Origin: Agrostemma githago
Lineage: Eukaryota; Streptophyta; Magnoliopsida; Caryophyllales; Caryophyllaceae
Reading direction: 5' to 3'
DNA length: 64,000 nucleotides
Assembly: GCA_958450325.1 (NCBI GenBank)
Contig: OY288250.1
Location: 43,312,683 to 43,376,682, forward strand
The notes under the pieces are model-generated. The model saw only the letters and a program-made list of their open reading frames with translations, did not search any database and was not told where the DNA came from. Below are positions 34,421-44,419 of this stretch, piece by piece. A program made the position numbers and the translations under genes. Each line of letters starts with the position of its first letter. The stretch's first letter is position 1.

Positions 34421-35690
34421 CCCGACGAACAGGTACCACTACCTCCGCATCTAGTCGAGCAACTCGAACAAAGGGAATCCCGAGATCCGGTCATTGAGGA
34501 AACTGACTCCATCAATGTAGGAACCCCTTTAGAGTCTCAGATGCTTAAGTTAGGTTTATCCTTAGATCCCGAGGAGAAGCAACAATTCACGGAGCTCCTC
34601 CACAAATTCAAAGACGTCTTCGCATGGTCCTACAAGGACATGCCGGGAATAGACCGGGAGATAGCCGAACACCGTATACCCATCAAAGACGGGTGTAAGC
34701 CGGTAAAGCAAAAACTCCGAAGAATGAGGCCCGAATGGTCTCTCAAAGTCAAAGAAGAAGTCGACAAGCAATTCAAAGCGGGCTTTATTCGAGTGTCTGA
34801 ATATCCAGATTGGGTTGCAAATATCGTACCAGTACCCAAGAAAGACGGAAAGGTACGAGTTTGTGTAGATTTCCGAGACCTTAATAAGGCCAACCCGAAA
34901 GACGATTTCCCGTTGCCACACATCGTCATACTGGTGGACAACACGGCCGATCATGCCCTTCTATTCTTTATGGATGGGTATGCCAGATACAATCAGATCA
35001 AAATGGCGAAAGAAACATGAGTACGACAACCTTCACTACGCCTTGGGGGACTTACTGTTACACCGTTATGTCATTTGGGCTTATCAATGCCGGTGCCACT
35101 TACCAACAGACCGCCACTACCTTACTACATCACATGATGCATAAGGAAGTAGAGGTCTACGTGGACGACATGATCGTTAAGTCCAAAGAACGAAAAGGGC
35201 ATATTCCGGCCCTTAGAAAGTTCTTCACCCGACTACGCAAGTACAACATGAGGCTAAATCCTCAAAAATGCAGCTTTGGGGTAACATCGGGCAAGTTACT
35301 GGGCCATATCGTCAGCCAACGCGGCATCGAGTTTGACCCAGCCAAAATCAAAGCTATTACCAAGATGCAACCACCTAAAACCGAAAAAGAGATAAGGGGG
35401 TTTCTCGGTAAAGTCCAATATATCAGCCGGTTTATTTCAAAGCTAACCATGGTATGCGAACCCATTTTCAAGAAACTGAAGATAGGAGAACGGGTACTGT
35501 GGGACGACAAATGTCAAGCAGCTTTCGATAAGATCAAAGAGATTCTGTCATCTCCACCGGTATTAATGCCGCCTCAACACGGTCTACCTTTGTCGTTATA
35601 TTTGACAACGACCGAGACGGCCATGGGGGCTATGTTGGCCCAGAGATTCGGAAAAATGGGCTATTTACTACATCGATAAAAAGTTCCTAG
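34421..35690 (+). pseudogene. Element E reverse transcriptase and first RNase H region
   Basis: RT motifs in order: WVANIVPVPKKDGKVRVCVDFRDLN (about 34812), FFMDGYARYNQI (about 34968), MSFGLINAGATYQ (about 35069) and the catalytic YVDD (about 35158), followed by GFLGKVQYISRFI and TTETAMGAMLAQ. TGA at 35018 and a shift of frame divide it between motifs, and another frameshift stands near 35665-35690. Otherwise conservation is good, so damage seems recent relative to A. Confidence 0.92.
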
Positions 35691-36517
35691 AATACGAGTG
35701 CAAATACACGATGCTCGAAAAGACGTGCCTAGCTCTAGTTTGGGCCACTAAAAAGCTCCGACACTATATGCTTAGTCACGAAGTGCACGTGTTGTCCAAA
35801 ATGGATCCAATCAAATATCTGTTCGAGAAGCCCATCCTCAATGGCAGGATATCTAGATGGACTTTAATGTTAGCTAAGTTCGACCTCAAGTTCGTGCCAT
35901 TAAAAGCAATCAAAGGTCAGGTAGTAGCCGAGTTCCTTGCCGATAGTCCGGTATCTGAAGAAGGACATACCGATACCTGGGCCTTTCCAGATGAAGATAT
36001 ATTCCATACTGACACGGAGACATGGGATCTATACTTTGACGGAGCATCCAACTTTCGAGGATTTGGTGTCGGAATTTTGCTAATCTCACCACAAGGAGAA
36101 CACACTCTGTTGTCCATTAAATTGGATTTTGACGTGACTAACAACGCAGCCGAGTATGAAGCATGCATTCACGGATTGCAAGCCGCCGCGGATTTAGGAG
36201 TAACAAACCTCCAGGTCCACGGTGACTCATCATTAGTCATCAATCAAGCACTCCAGAAATGGAAAACTCGGAACACAAATCTCGTAGCTTACCAAGCGCG
36301 AGTAAGGGTTCTCAAAAATCAGTTTCAAAAGGTGGACTACATCTACCTACCTCGGAAAGAAAACCAGTTTCCAGATGCGCTATCCAAGTTAGCATCTTTA
36401 CTGAATATCCCGGGACACATGACCAGCATGCCGATTTGCGTCGAAAGACAGTCCGAGTCGGCATACATCAATGCTATTCAAGATATTGAAATAACTGATC
36501 CAGAACCATGGTACCAG
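35691..36517 (+). pseudogene. Element E second (Tat-type) RNase H
   Basis: Frame open from about 35691 to the P insertion. The end of the first RNase H/connection (KTCLALVWATKKLRHYM) is followed by a second RNase H with WDLYFDGASN (about 36026), NNAAEYEACIHGL (about 36140) and VHGDSSLVINQ (about 36217), which provide the D, E and D residues, and a final D in FPDALSKLAS. Tat elements are known for such an added RNase H. The frame meets integrase after P is ignored. Confidence 0.9.
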
Positions 36518-36690
36518 TGATAGGTATGGTTTGTAGTGCGTATTTTGTGTGTTTTGGTCTCGTTTTCCTTGTGGAATTGCTCCTTGGGAGCGGTTTATGA
36601 GTTACTTATGCTTCCTTTAGTTCGTTTTAGGTTCCCGAGACCATTCATGAAGAGTTGGAGCGATTCCGACTCGATACATACACTTTTTGG

Positions 36691-36931
36691 TAGGGGTGAG
36701 CAAAAATATACGATACGGTTTTATTATACGTATACGATACGGTATACGCTTTCAATTATACGAATTTCCGGATATCCGAAGAACCGGATATCCGAAAAAA
36801 TCGGATATCCGAAAACCGGATATCCGGAAAAAACCGGATCGGATACGGATCGAAAAATTTTTAGTTTTTAAAACCGGATATCCGATACGGTTTACAAAAC
36901 CGGATCGGATATCTGGTTTTGCTCTCCCCTA
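36691..36931. mobile_element. 241-bp hAT MITE with CGGATATCCG repeats, TSD CTTTTTGG
   Basis: The ends TAGGGGTGAGCAAAA and inverted TAGGGGAGAGCAAAA, and 8-bp repeats CTTTTTGG at 36683-36690 and 36932-36939, define it. The P 3' LTR shows the empty site. The interior is made of about seven GGATATCCG/CGGATCGGATA palindromic motifs, which may be transposase-binding repeats. Confidence 0.95.
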
Positions 36932-37105
36932 CTTTTTGGAGCCAACGAAGCGAAGGAACGATCACACGACGCCTTGGATTCGATCCCGAGACCTTGGGAT
37001 CCTTCCCGAGCACCTTAGGCTCGATCCCGAGTCCCGAGAATCGATGGGAAGCCCATGAGAAGCAAGGAGGGACCAAAAAGATCATATTGGAGGCCTACAA
37101 GACTC

Positions 37106-37292
37106 ATCCCCGACGGGAATGGCCTCATCCCGTCCGGGATGAGGTGCACGAACAAGAAGGATGCTGTCTTGGCTCTTCCCGACCGGGATGACCTCTTTCC
37201 GACCGGGACCACCACCTTCCCGGCCGGGAAGGCTGTGCTGTAACCCGCCTTTGTTTTCTTTCTTCTCATTTCCTCTTGTAACCCTATATATA
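37106..37292 (+). promoter_or_regulatory. P 5' LTR promoter: palindrome array plus TATATATA
   Basis: CCCGTCCGGG, CCCGACCGGG, TCCGACCGGG and CCCGGCCGGG units (37110-37230), the last three 20-21 bp apart, precede CCCTATATATACCCC (TATA at 37285-37292). As the 5' LTR copy this would drive element RNA. Confidence 0.62.
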
Positions 37293-38306
37293 CCCCCTCT
37301 TGTAATCTTATGATATGTTCTTGATTTGCCCACTAAACCCTAGACTACTTTAGCATAGATTTGCTTAGATTAGAGTAGATTAGTCCTTAATTAGTCCTTA
37401 ATCTAGTTAGCAAATCTTGTATTAAGGGATCTCTTGAAGAATCCATCCAATCTTGACAATATTGATGGATGTTTTGGGTGTTCTTTATATACAAGTTCTC
37501 ATCTTTTCCTTCTCTTCTTAGTTGGTATAATCTTCTCATCTTTTTACTCTTAATCTTTGTTTATGTTATTCAAGTTTTCATCTTTATATCTAGTTTATTG
37601 TTCTTGCTTGTTCTTTATATGAATGTTTTGATTCTTATGTTGGTTTCTCTTGTTAGTGTTAGTTTTAGATTTGATATGGTTTAAGTAGACTCTTGCTAGG
37701 GTTATTAGGGTGATTGGTTGTGATTGTGGATGATTAGGGTGAGATGGGTGGTACTAGATGTTGTTTTTGTTGTTTCCCATTTACCTTGCACTCCACATGT
37801 TCGATGAAATGCTTGTGAGATTAGTGACGATCAATCCTTGTTTTTCTTGCATACTCTCTTGTATGTGTGTGTTTGGTGGGTTGGTTTGGTTCCCTCATTA
37901 CGTAGCGAGAGCCCGATGAGGACGACCCCGAGGCCGATTACGTTGCGAGAGCCCGATCGGTAGAATCTAGGCTACGAAAGCATGCTAGTAACCCCGTTCT
38001 TCCCCTTTTTGTCTTCTTTGCATCCATGAACCCGACCTAACCCTAGTTTTCATTCTTATTGTTATCTTTGCTTCCCTTAGTCATTAGTTACTTGTTTTGT
38101 CTTCCCTTTCCGTGTTTTAGACTTAGCCTAGTCATTAGCCTCCTCCTAGATTAGCTTGTCTCGAACCTAGTCCTAGACCGTAGCGCCCATTAGTCCAAAC
38201 GCATTTACGTCCTTGTGGATCGACCCGACTTGCCCTAGCTACCCTAGTTAGGTTAGTTGGTTATTATTTGGTAGCGGGATCCACGACAAATCCCCACCCA
38301 TCAAAT

Positions 38307-38327
38307 TGGCGCCGTTGCCGGGGACGG
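38307..38327 (+). other. P primer binding site
   Basis: TGGCGCCGTTGCCGGGGA, identical in type to the B1 PBS, three bases after the LTR end. Confidence 0.88.
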
Positions 38328-38432
38328 CGTAGTTTAGACTTTTGTTTGCTTAGTTGTGGACTTTGTTCTTGATTTTTGTGTTTTCCTCTCCTTGTGTATC
38401 TCCGTTCTATTTCATGTGTGCTATTCTCTCTT

Positions 38433-38454
38433 CCTAGTGCCTCAAATCACTAGG
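38433..38454 (+). other. P leader hairpin CCTAGTG...CACTAGG
   Basis: A perfect 7-bp stem with an 8-nt loop (CCTCAAAT). The stem matches B1; the loop does not. It lies between the PBS and the ORF, as in B1 and B2. Confidence 0.58.
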
Positions 38455-38508
38455 TTGCTAACGTTTGCTCAAGTGCTTCTAGTTCATCCTACGTATCAAA
38501 GCAACGTT

Positions 38509-39771
38509 ATGGAAATGGCACGTCCTAGCTTCCATCAATCATCACGGGACAACTATGGGGCAAATGGCCAAGTCCCAAAATTTCACCAACCATATCAACC
38601 TCATCAACAATCTTACGAACGCCCTCCATATGGTTATCATGAAAGTTGTCAAGGATCACTCCAACATCCTAACAATTACCAAACACCCTCACATAACCCA
38701 CAACCAAAAATCCCCAACTTTGAGACTTGTCAAATATTGGTCCAAATGCAAAAGAGTCAACAAGAGGCGATAATGCTATTGCAAAAGGGTCAACATGAGA
38801 TGATGATTTTATTGCAAAAGAGTCAACAAGTGATGATGACTCAAATACAAGGGGTTAAAGAGGAGCTTAAGGCCCAAATAGAGGTGCAAGATGCTCGAAT
38901 CAATGCACTCATGACTCATATCACGATGTCGGCCACTCGAGCTCCACGAATTGTTGAGGAAGGTTCATTTAGGCAAGAAGGTCGGGTGTCTCCACAAGAA
39001 AGTCAACCCGATCATGAAACCACGAATGAAGAAGAGAGGGTCAATCAAGAGATCATTGTTGAGTGTTGCTTGGGTGGTGAAGATAGGGGAAGAATAGAGG
39101 AAGTTGAAGCTTCAAGGGTCGACAATGAGGAGGGGTATGAACATGATTCTCAAGATAACTCTTGGGGAGCCGATGTATTGGCTATCAAATTGGATTTGTT
39201 CGATTTTCTTCGTAATGAACCGGATCTTGACAATCCAAAGCCAAGTGAAGACAAGACTCCTCTAGGCCATATTGACAAGGTGAGTGAAAAGAAGCGTAAT
39301 ACTTGGGAAAAAGAGGTAGATATCTTGGAACTCGCCTTGAATGGGAAATTGGAGGATCCTAAAGCCTCCAATGAAGAAAACTTGATGCCTTCACCTCCTC
39401 TATCACACTCGATTCCAAGTCCCTTGTCTTGTGAGACGGTTGATGAAGAGGATCCTTGTCGGGCGGTGGAAGAGAATCCTACTCTCGACATCGTAGAAGA
39501 AGCAACACCCCTATGGTGTGATCTCCCTCATCATAACACCGAGCATGACTCTAGACCACTATACCTACCGGATGGTCATAAGAGTCGTTGTTATCATGGT
39601 TCGGAAGACCCGGAAGATCACGAGAACCCCGAGCATAATGAAGATGATTGCTTCTCAACTCCGACTTGGAAACTCTTGTTGATGGCTAGGATAAGCCACA
39701 TGAGCGTCAATGAAGATGTTGCTAGGACATTTGACTTACTCCTTCGAGCCCTTGATGGCTATGAAGTGTAG
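38509..39771 (+). CDS. P ORF: capsid-less Gag-like protein with the family's C-terminal tail
   Basis: An uninterrupted 420-codon frame starting MEMARPSFHQ; the frame is open further upstream but without an ATG. Residues about 15-75 are rich in Q, P, Y and H. About 80-150 form heptad-like repeats of MQKSQQ/LLQKGQ with many methionines, resembling the linker of the B1 Gag (MQKNTQDVQKCQMD). The middle is acidic. The end, ARTFDLLLRALDGYEV, matches AFDLFLRALDGDG of B1 and B2. Capsid core, zinc knuckle and protease are absent. Being intact in a mobile, enzyme-less element, it may act in packaging by a helper Gag; that is inference. A neutral leftover is the alternative. Confidence 0.72.
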   Translation: MEMARPSFHQSSRDNYGANGQVPKFHQPYQPHQQSYERPPYGYHESCQGSLQHPNNYQTPSHNPQPKIPNFETCQILVQMQKSQQEAIMLLQKGQHEMMILLQKSQQVMMTQIQGVKEELKAQIEVQDARINALMTHITMSATRAPRIVEEGSFRQEGRVSPQESQPDHETTNEEERVNQEIIVECCLGGEDRGRIEEVEASRVDNEEGYEHDSQDNSWGADVLAIKLDLFDFLRNEPDLDNPKPSEDKTPLGHIDKVSEKKRNTWEKEVDILELALNGKLEDPKASNEENLMPSPPLSHSIPSPLSCETVDEEDPCRAVEENPTLDIVEEATPLWCDLPHHNTEHDSRPLYLPDGHKSRCYHGSEDPEDHENPEHNEDDCFSTPTWKLLLMARISHMSVNEDVARTFDLLLRALDGYEV

Positions 39772-40128
39772 TTGGTGAGAGTAGCTTAGTGTAAATATCT
39801 TTTCCCTTTTCTTTTGTGCTTGTATTTGTGTTTATGTTTGGTTGGATATTTTGGTTTTTAGGATTGTTAGTTTTTGTGGAAATCTTGTAATTTGGTAATT
39901 TGATGACTGATGTGAGGGAGGGATCTTGATGAATGTTTATTGAGTTCATTTGGTAGGTCTTAGTGAAGATGAAGTCTCGAGGAGAGTAGATGATGATAGA
40001 AGCTTGGATTTGGGCATGGAAGTCGGTTTTTGAAGCTTTTGACAAGCTTTTGGGGAAGAGATTTTAGATCTCGATGTATTAGTGGCCTTATGGGTGAAGC
40101 TATCAAGGAAATGAAGGGCTAGAAGACT

Positions 40129-40316
40129 CATCCCGACCGGGAAGGATGTCATCCCAATCGGGATGAGTGTGCTGAAAATTGGACCTTCTGGAGTGTGATC
40201 CCGACCGGGACCAAGTTCGTCCCGATCGGGAAGAAGTCCATCCCGACCGGGATGGACCCTTGCTCCCCCTTTTGCCTCTTCTTGGTCATTCGAGCCCACC
40301 CAACCATTTTATACCC
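40129..40316 (+). promoter_or_regulatory. P internal palindrome array beside an A/T box
   Basis: Units CCCGACCGGG, CCCAATCGGG, CCCGACCGGG, CCCGATCGGG, CCCGACCGGG lie at 40132-40252, most 21 bp apart. ATTTTATACCCC (about 40307) follows; canonical TATAAAAT is on the opposite strand, so promoter direction is open. Confidence 0.55.
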
Positions 40317-41025
40317 CTCCCAACCTCCCTACCTACCCTTGCACCTATCATACGACCTTACACTTCATATGCATACTCTCACCTCATCTTATCTTCACTA
40401 CACACCGACTTTCCCATCAAATCCCACTCCCTTCTACCATTGCAAGCTTAATACTTCAACCATGCGGGCCTATCAAGATTGAAGAGGAATAGCAATGACG
40501 AAGACAAGCTTAGTACCGATATTGAACTATGAGACGATGGAGCGAGTGAGTTGCTAATCGATTGGTACGGCAACTATCCTTTCTTTTCCGTCTTTTATCG
40601 CTTGTCTTCCTTTGTTTGTCCCCTTCCCCTTTTACACTGTTGTGTCATGGTGGCCCTCGGGGCCTTGGTAGCTATTGCTCCCGACTCTCGATGACGTGAC
40701 TACATCGAGAGTCATTTCAAAATCCAAATTTACAAGTTTTTCACCCTTTTTTGTAGGATTTAGTCGGATTTAGGCGAAATCCGGGCTAGGTGACTTGATT
40801 ACACCTAGTCCTCCCCTCCCATTTCCTTTTATTTCTTTCTTTTTATTTTCTTCCCCCATCCATATCTTTTCTCGTCTCGGCCCATGGTGACTTGACTACA
40901 CCCCGGCCAGACACATTCTACCCTTTTCTCCGCTTTTTCTTTGATTTTTAACTTTATTTTCGTAGTTTCTTTTCTTTTCTTATGTGTCTCCGCACACTAC
41001 GATCGAGCATGAGGACATTGCTCGG

Positions 41026-41041
41026 TTTAAGTGTGGGGGAG
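41026..41041 (+). other. P internal polypurine-tract copy
   Basis: TTTAAGTGTGGGGGAG followed by CGATATTC, the same as in B1, about 1.7 kb before the terminal PPT. Confidence 0.7.
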
Positions 41042-42757
41042 CGATATTCTATCATAGTTAGTTTTATTTTCGTAGTTTTTCGAAAAATCTTGAAAAAATC
41101 TCTAAAAATTTGAAAAAATTTCAATAAAATCAAAAAGATTTTCTTTCGTGTGTTTTCCTTTTTATGTCGTTGTATCGAGTATGTGTTTTGTTGTGTGTTT
41201 TGCCTCCCTTTTTCCTCTTAGGTCGCCTAATCGCCGCTAACTTTGGAAGGCTTTCAAGACGTCCGATAACGCCTTTTATCCCTTTTTCCTCTTTACCTCT
41301 TGTGATGTTCGGAGGAGATTTGTGATGATGTGTGCTCGGGAGGAGCTTTGTAAAGTTTGGTGTTGGTTGGTTGCTTATTTGGAAATTCGGGGTGGTGTTT
41401 GTTTTGTTTATGTGTTTGTTTCTCCTTGTTTTGTTTTGTTATCTTTTGTCTCTTTTTCTTTCATTTTTTTCATGTCTTTGTTTTGTGCGTGTAGTTGTGT
41501 CGTGTGTGTAAATCAGTTTTCGAAAACCCGGTTTAGAGACTAGTGTGCGAGTGTTTACTTTCCCTTTCTAGTAGTATAAATCGAGTCTTGGACCTTAGTC
41601 TAGTAGAATGATTCTAAATCAATGATTTCATTGGTCCTTTACCTTGAGTCCACCTAGCTTATTAGGGATTTACTACGGGATTTGCATTTTGACCATTATG
41701 ACCACCCACGGTGTGAAAAGGCCTTGGTTGCCGAGTCCCGTCCCTTAGTTGACCGTGTTTGGGATTATTTGACTAGTCCAGGTTCTCCCCTTTTTGTGAG
41801 TATGAAGGGAAGACGTCGTCCCGACATACCCATTTTCCTACCTCCTACACATATCCACACAATAAAGTTGCAATTTGTTGAAATCTCTCTTTCTTAGTTG
41901 CAAAAAGAAATGCCCACAATTCAAATCAAGCCAAAAGGGCAAAGAAAAAAAAAAGATTGAAGAAAAAAGAAAAGGGCACAAAAAGCCAAGAAAAAGAAAA
42001 TAGAAAAGAAGAAAAAGAAATGGCATAGCAAAACAAAGCAAAAATACAAAAAAAAGAAAAATGTCAAAAGAAAACCGTCCCACAAAAAGAGTCCCCACAT
42101 TTCAAAAATAAGCATTTTTCCGATCGTTACCGTGAAGAGCCTACCAAAGGACCGAGTCCCTAGGAAGGATGATAGCGGTAATGATAGGTCTTCCCTCATT
42201 TTGCACATTTATCCCCTTTTTACTTGGACTAGTTGGGCGATTTTGGACATGGGACGACCCTCTTGGCTTATCGCTAAAGTGGGCGGGGTCTCACTTACCT
42301 ACAGTGTCGACTAACACCGTGGTTCATCCTTTTTCCATCCCGCCGATCGTCCCGTAGTACGTTCTTAGAAGGTTAGGAGGACCTAGGTAAGTTACCAACG
42401 TTTTTATTGCTTTGTTGTCATACTATTAGGATTTAGTTCATTTCGGTTTGTATAATTAGCTTGGAAACGTTGTCACTTGCCTCGAGTCCTAAACCGGTGC
42501 TTCTTTCACCGCTTGTTTGAGGGAAGCGGTATTTGTTTTTTTCTTTCGGTGTAACCTTGTGTTTGTTTGTTTGTATGCTTGTTTGTTTATGTGTTTTGTG
42601 TCCGGTCGCATCCACAGTTTTGTCGCAAGACCTTACTTGCCTTGCGGAGTATACTTTTCCTCTAAGTGTACTCGCGTGAGTTGAAAGGGCGTAGGGTGCG
42701 CTAATACCCACTCGGCTAGTTTAGTAGATAGTATGTGCTTACTCGAGGGCGAGTAAG

Positions 42758-42775
42758 GGTTAAGTGTGGGTGAGT
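42758..42775 (+). other. P terminal polypurine tract
   Basis: GGTTAAGTGTGGGTGAGT directly before the 3' LTR start TGATAAGTG. One G of the run is replaced by T compared with B1. Confidence 0.82.
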
Positions 42776-44414
42776 TGATAAGTGTGGTTTGTAGTGCCTA
42801 TTTTGTGTGTTTTGGTCTCGTTTTCCTTGTGGAATCTCTCCTTGGGAGCGATTTATGGGTTACTTATGCTTCCTTTAGTTCGTTTTAGATTCCCGAAACC
42901 ATTCATGAAGAGTTGGAGCGATTCCGACTCGATACACACTTTTTGGAGCCAACGAAGCGAAGGAACGATCACTCGACGCCTTGGATTCGATCCAGAGACC
43001 TTGGGACCCATTCCCGAGCACCTTAGGCTCGATCCCGAGTCCCGAGAATCGATGGGAAGCCCATGAGAAGCAAGGAGGGACCAAAAAGATCATATTGGAG
43101 GCCTACAAGACTCATCCCCGACGGGAATGGCCTCATCCCGTCCAGGATGAGGTGCACGAACAAGAGGGCTTCTGTCTTGGCTCTTCCCGACCGGGATGAC
43201 CTCTTCCAGGCCGGGACCGACCTTTTCCCGACCGGGACCACCACCTTCCCGGCCGGGAAGGCTATGCTGTAACCCGCCTTTGTTTCCTTTCTTCTCCTTT
43301 CCTCTTGTAACCCTATATATACCCCCTCTTGTAATCTTATGATATGTTCTTGATTACCCACTAAACCCTAGACTACTTTAGCATAGATTAGCTTAGATTA
43401 GAGTAGATTAGTCCTTAATTAGTCCTTAATCTAGTTAGCTAATCTTGTATTAAGGGATCTCTTAAAGAATCCATCCAATCTTGACAACATTGATGGATGT
43501 TTTGGGTGTTCTTTATATACAAGTTCTCATCTTTTCCTTCTCTTCTTAGATTAGCTTAGATTAGAGTAGATTAGTCCTTAATTAGTCCTTAATCTAGTTA
43601 GCTAATCTTGTATTAAGGGATCTCTTAAAGAATCCATCCAATCTTGACAACATTGATGGATGTTTTGGGTGTTCTTTATATACAAGTTCTCATCTTTTCC
43701 TTCTCTTCTTAGTTGGTATAATCTTCTCATCCTTTTACTCTTAATCTTTGTTTATTTTATTCAAGTTTTCATCTTTATATCTAGTTTGTTGTCCTTTAGA
43801 CTCTTGCTAGGGTTATTAGGGTGATTGGTTGTGATTGTGGATGATTAGGGTGAGATGGGTGGTACTAGTTGTTGTTTTTGTTGTTTCCCATTTACCTTGC
43901 ACTCCACATGTTCGATGAAATGCTTGTGAGACTAGTGACGATCAATCCTTGTTTTTCTTGCATATTCTCTTGTATGTGTGTGTTTGGTGGGTTGGTTTGG
44001 TTCCCTCATTACGTAGCGAGAGCCCGATGAGAACGACCCCTAGGCCAATTACGTAACGAGAGCCCGATCGGTAGAATCTAGGCAACGAAAGCATGCTAGT
44101 AACCCCGTTCTTCCCCTTTTTGTCTTCTTTGCATCCATGAACCCGACCTAACCTTAGTTTTCATTCTTATTGTTATCTTTGCTTCCCTTAGTCATTAGTT
44201 ACTTGTTTTGTCTTCCCTTTCCGTGTTTTAGACTTAGCCTAGTCATTAGCCTCCTCCTAGATTAGCTTGTCTCGAACCTACTCTTAGACCGTAGCGCCCA
44301 TTAGTCCAAACGCATTTACGTCCTTGTGGATCGACCCGACTTGCCCTAGCTACCCTAGTTAGGTTAGTTGGTTATTATTTGGTGGCGGGATCCACGACAA
44401 ATCCCCACCCATCA
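42776..44414 (+). repeat. P 3' LTR with internal tandem duplication
   Basis: Partner of 36518-38303. A 163-bp segment (from AGATTAGCTTAG to CTTCTCTTCTT) is present twice in tandem, 43385-43547 and 43548-43710, but once in the 5' LTR. It lacks ~90 bp found in the 5' LTR (at about 43790). Array at 43112-43260, TATA at 43314-43321. Confidence 0.94.
43112..43321 (+). promoter_or_regulatory. P 3' LTR promoter: palindrome array plus TATATATA
   Basis: Same layout as the 5' LTR but with one extra ~21-bp unit (the CCAGGCCGGG/CCCGACCGGG region at 43206-43245). Confidence 0.6.
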
Positions 44415-44419
44415 ACCAG

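Larger units (their letters stand above)
30429..36517 (+). mobile_element. Tat/Ogre-like element E, 5' part (LTR tail to RNase H)
   Basis: It starts with the last 12 bp of its LTR (GTCATGTCCACA), then a mutated PBS, a long leader, gag, protease, RT and a second RNase H. It continues at 44420 after the insertion of P. Its LTR start is at 21851 on the far side of B2. Gene order gag-pro-RT-RH-INT and an extra RNase H fit the Tat lineage. Confidence 0.9.
36518..38303 (+). repeat. P 5' LTR (contains a hAT MITE)
   Basis: Partner of 42776-44414. It is longer because of the MITE 36691-36931 and a ~90-bp stretch near 37590-37680 that the other LTR lacks. Duplicated GCGAGAGCCCGAT blocks (about 37908 and 37945) parallel those of B1. 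No genes. Confidence 0.95.
39772..42757. other. P non-coding 3' internal region
   Basis: Collinear with the B1 and B2 3' internal regions. It holds the palindrome array (40129-40254), the internal PPT copy (41026-41041), and a purine-rich tract (about 41895-42118) of AAAAGAAAA runs. No credible ORF. Confidence 0.8.
36518..44414 (+). mobile_element. Complete non-autonomous LTR element P, TSD ACCAG
   Basis: LTRs are 36518-38303 and 42776-44414 (TGATA...CCATCA); ACCAG flanks at 36513-36517 and 44415-44419. The PBS and PPT match B1 in type, and the first 250 bp of the LTR resemble B-family LTRs. The only ORF is a 420-codon Gag-tail-like protein; no capsid core, zinc knuckle, protease, RT or integrase. 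LTRs differ by a MITE, a tandem duplication, a deletion and one palindrome unit. Confidence 0.95.

Noticed and set aside
41838..42208. Minus-strand ORFs rich in F and L (membrane-like)
   Set aside because: Complement of the purine-rich tract in P; hydrophobicity is a by-product of poly-T.
39772..42757. Envelope-like gene of Athila elements in P or B1
   Set aside because: No frame with transmembrane or Env-like features is conserved among B1, B2 and P.
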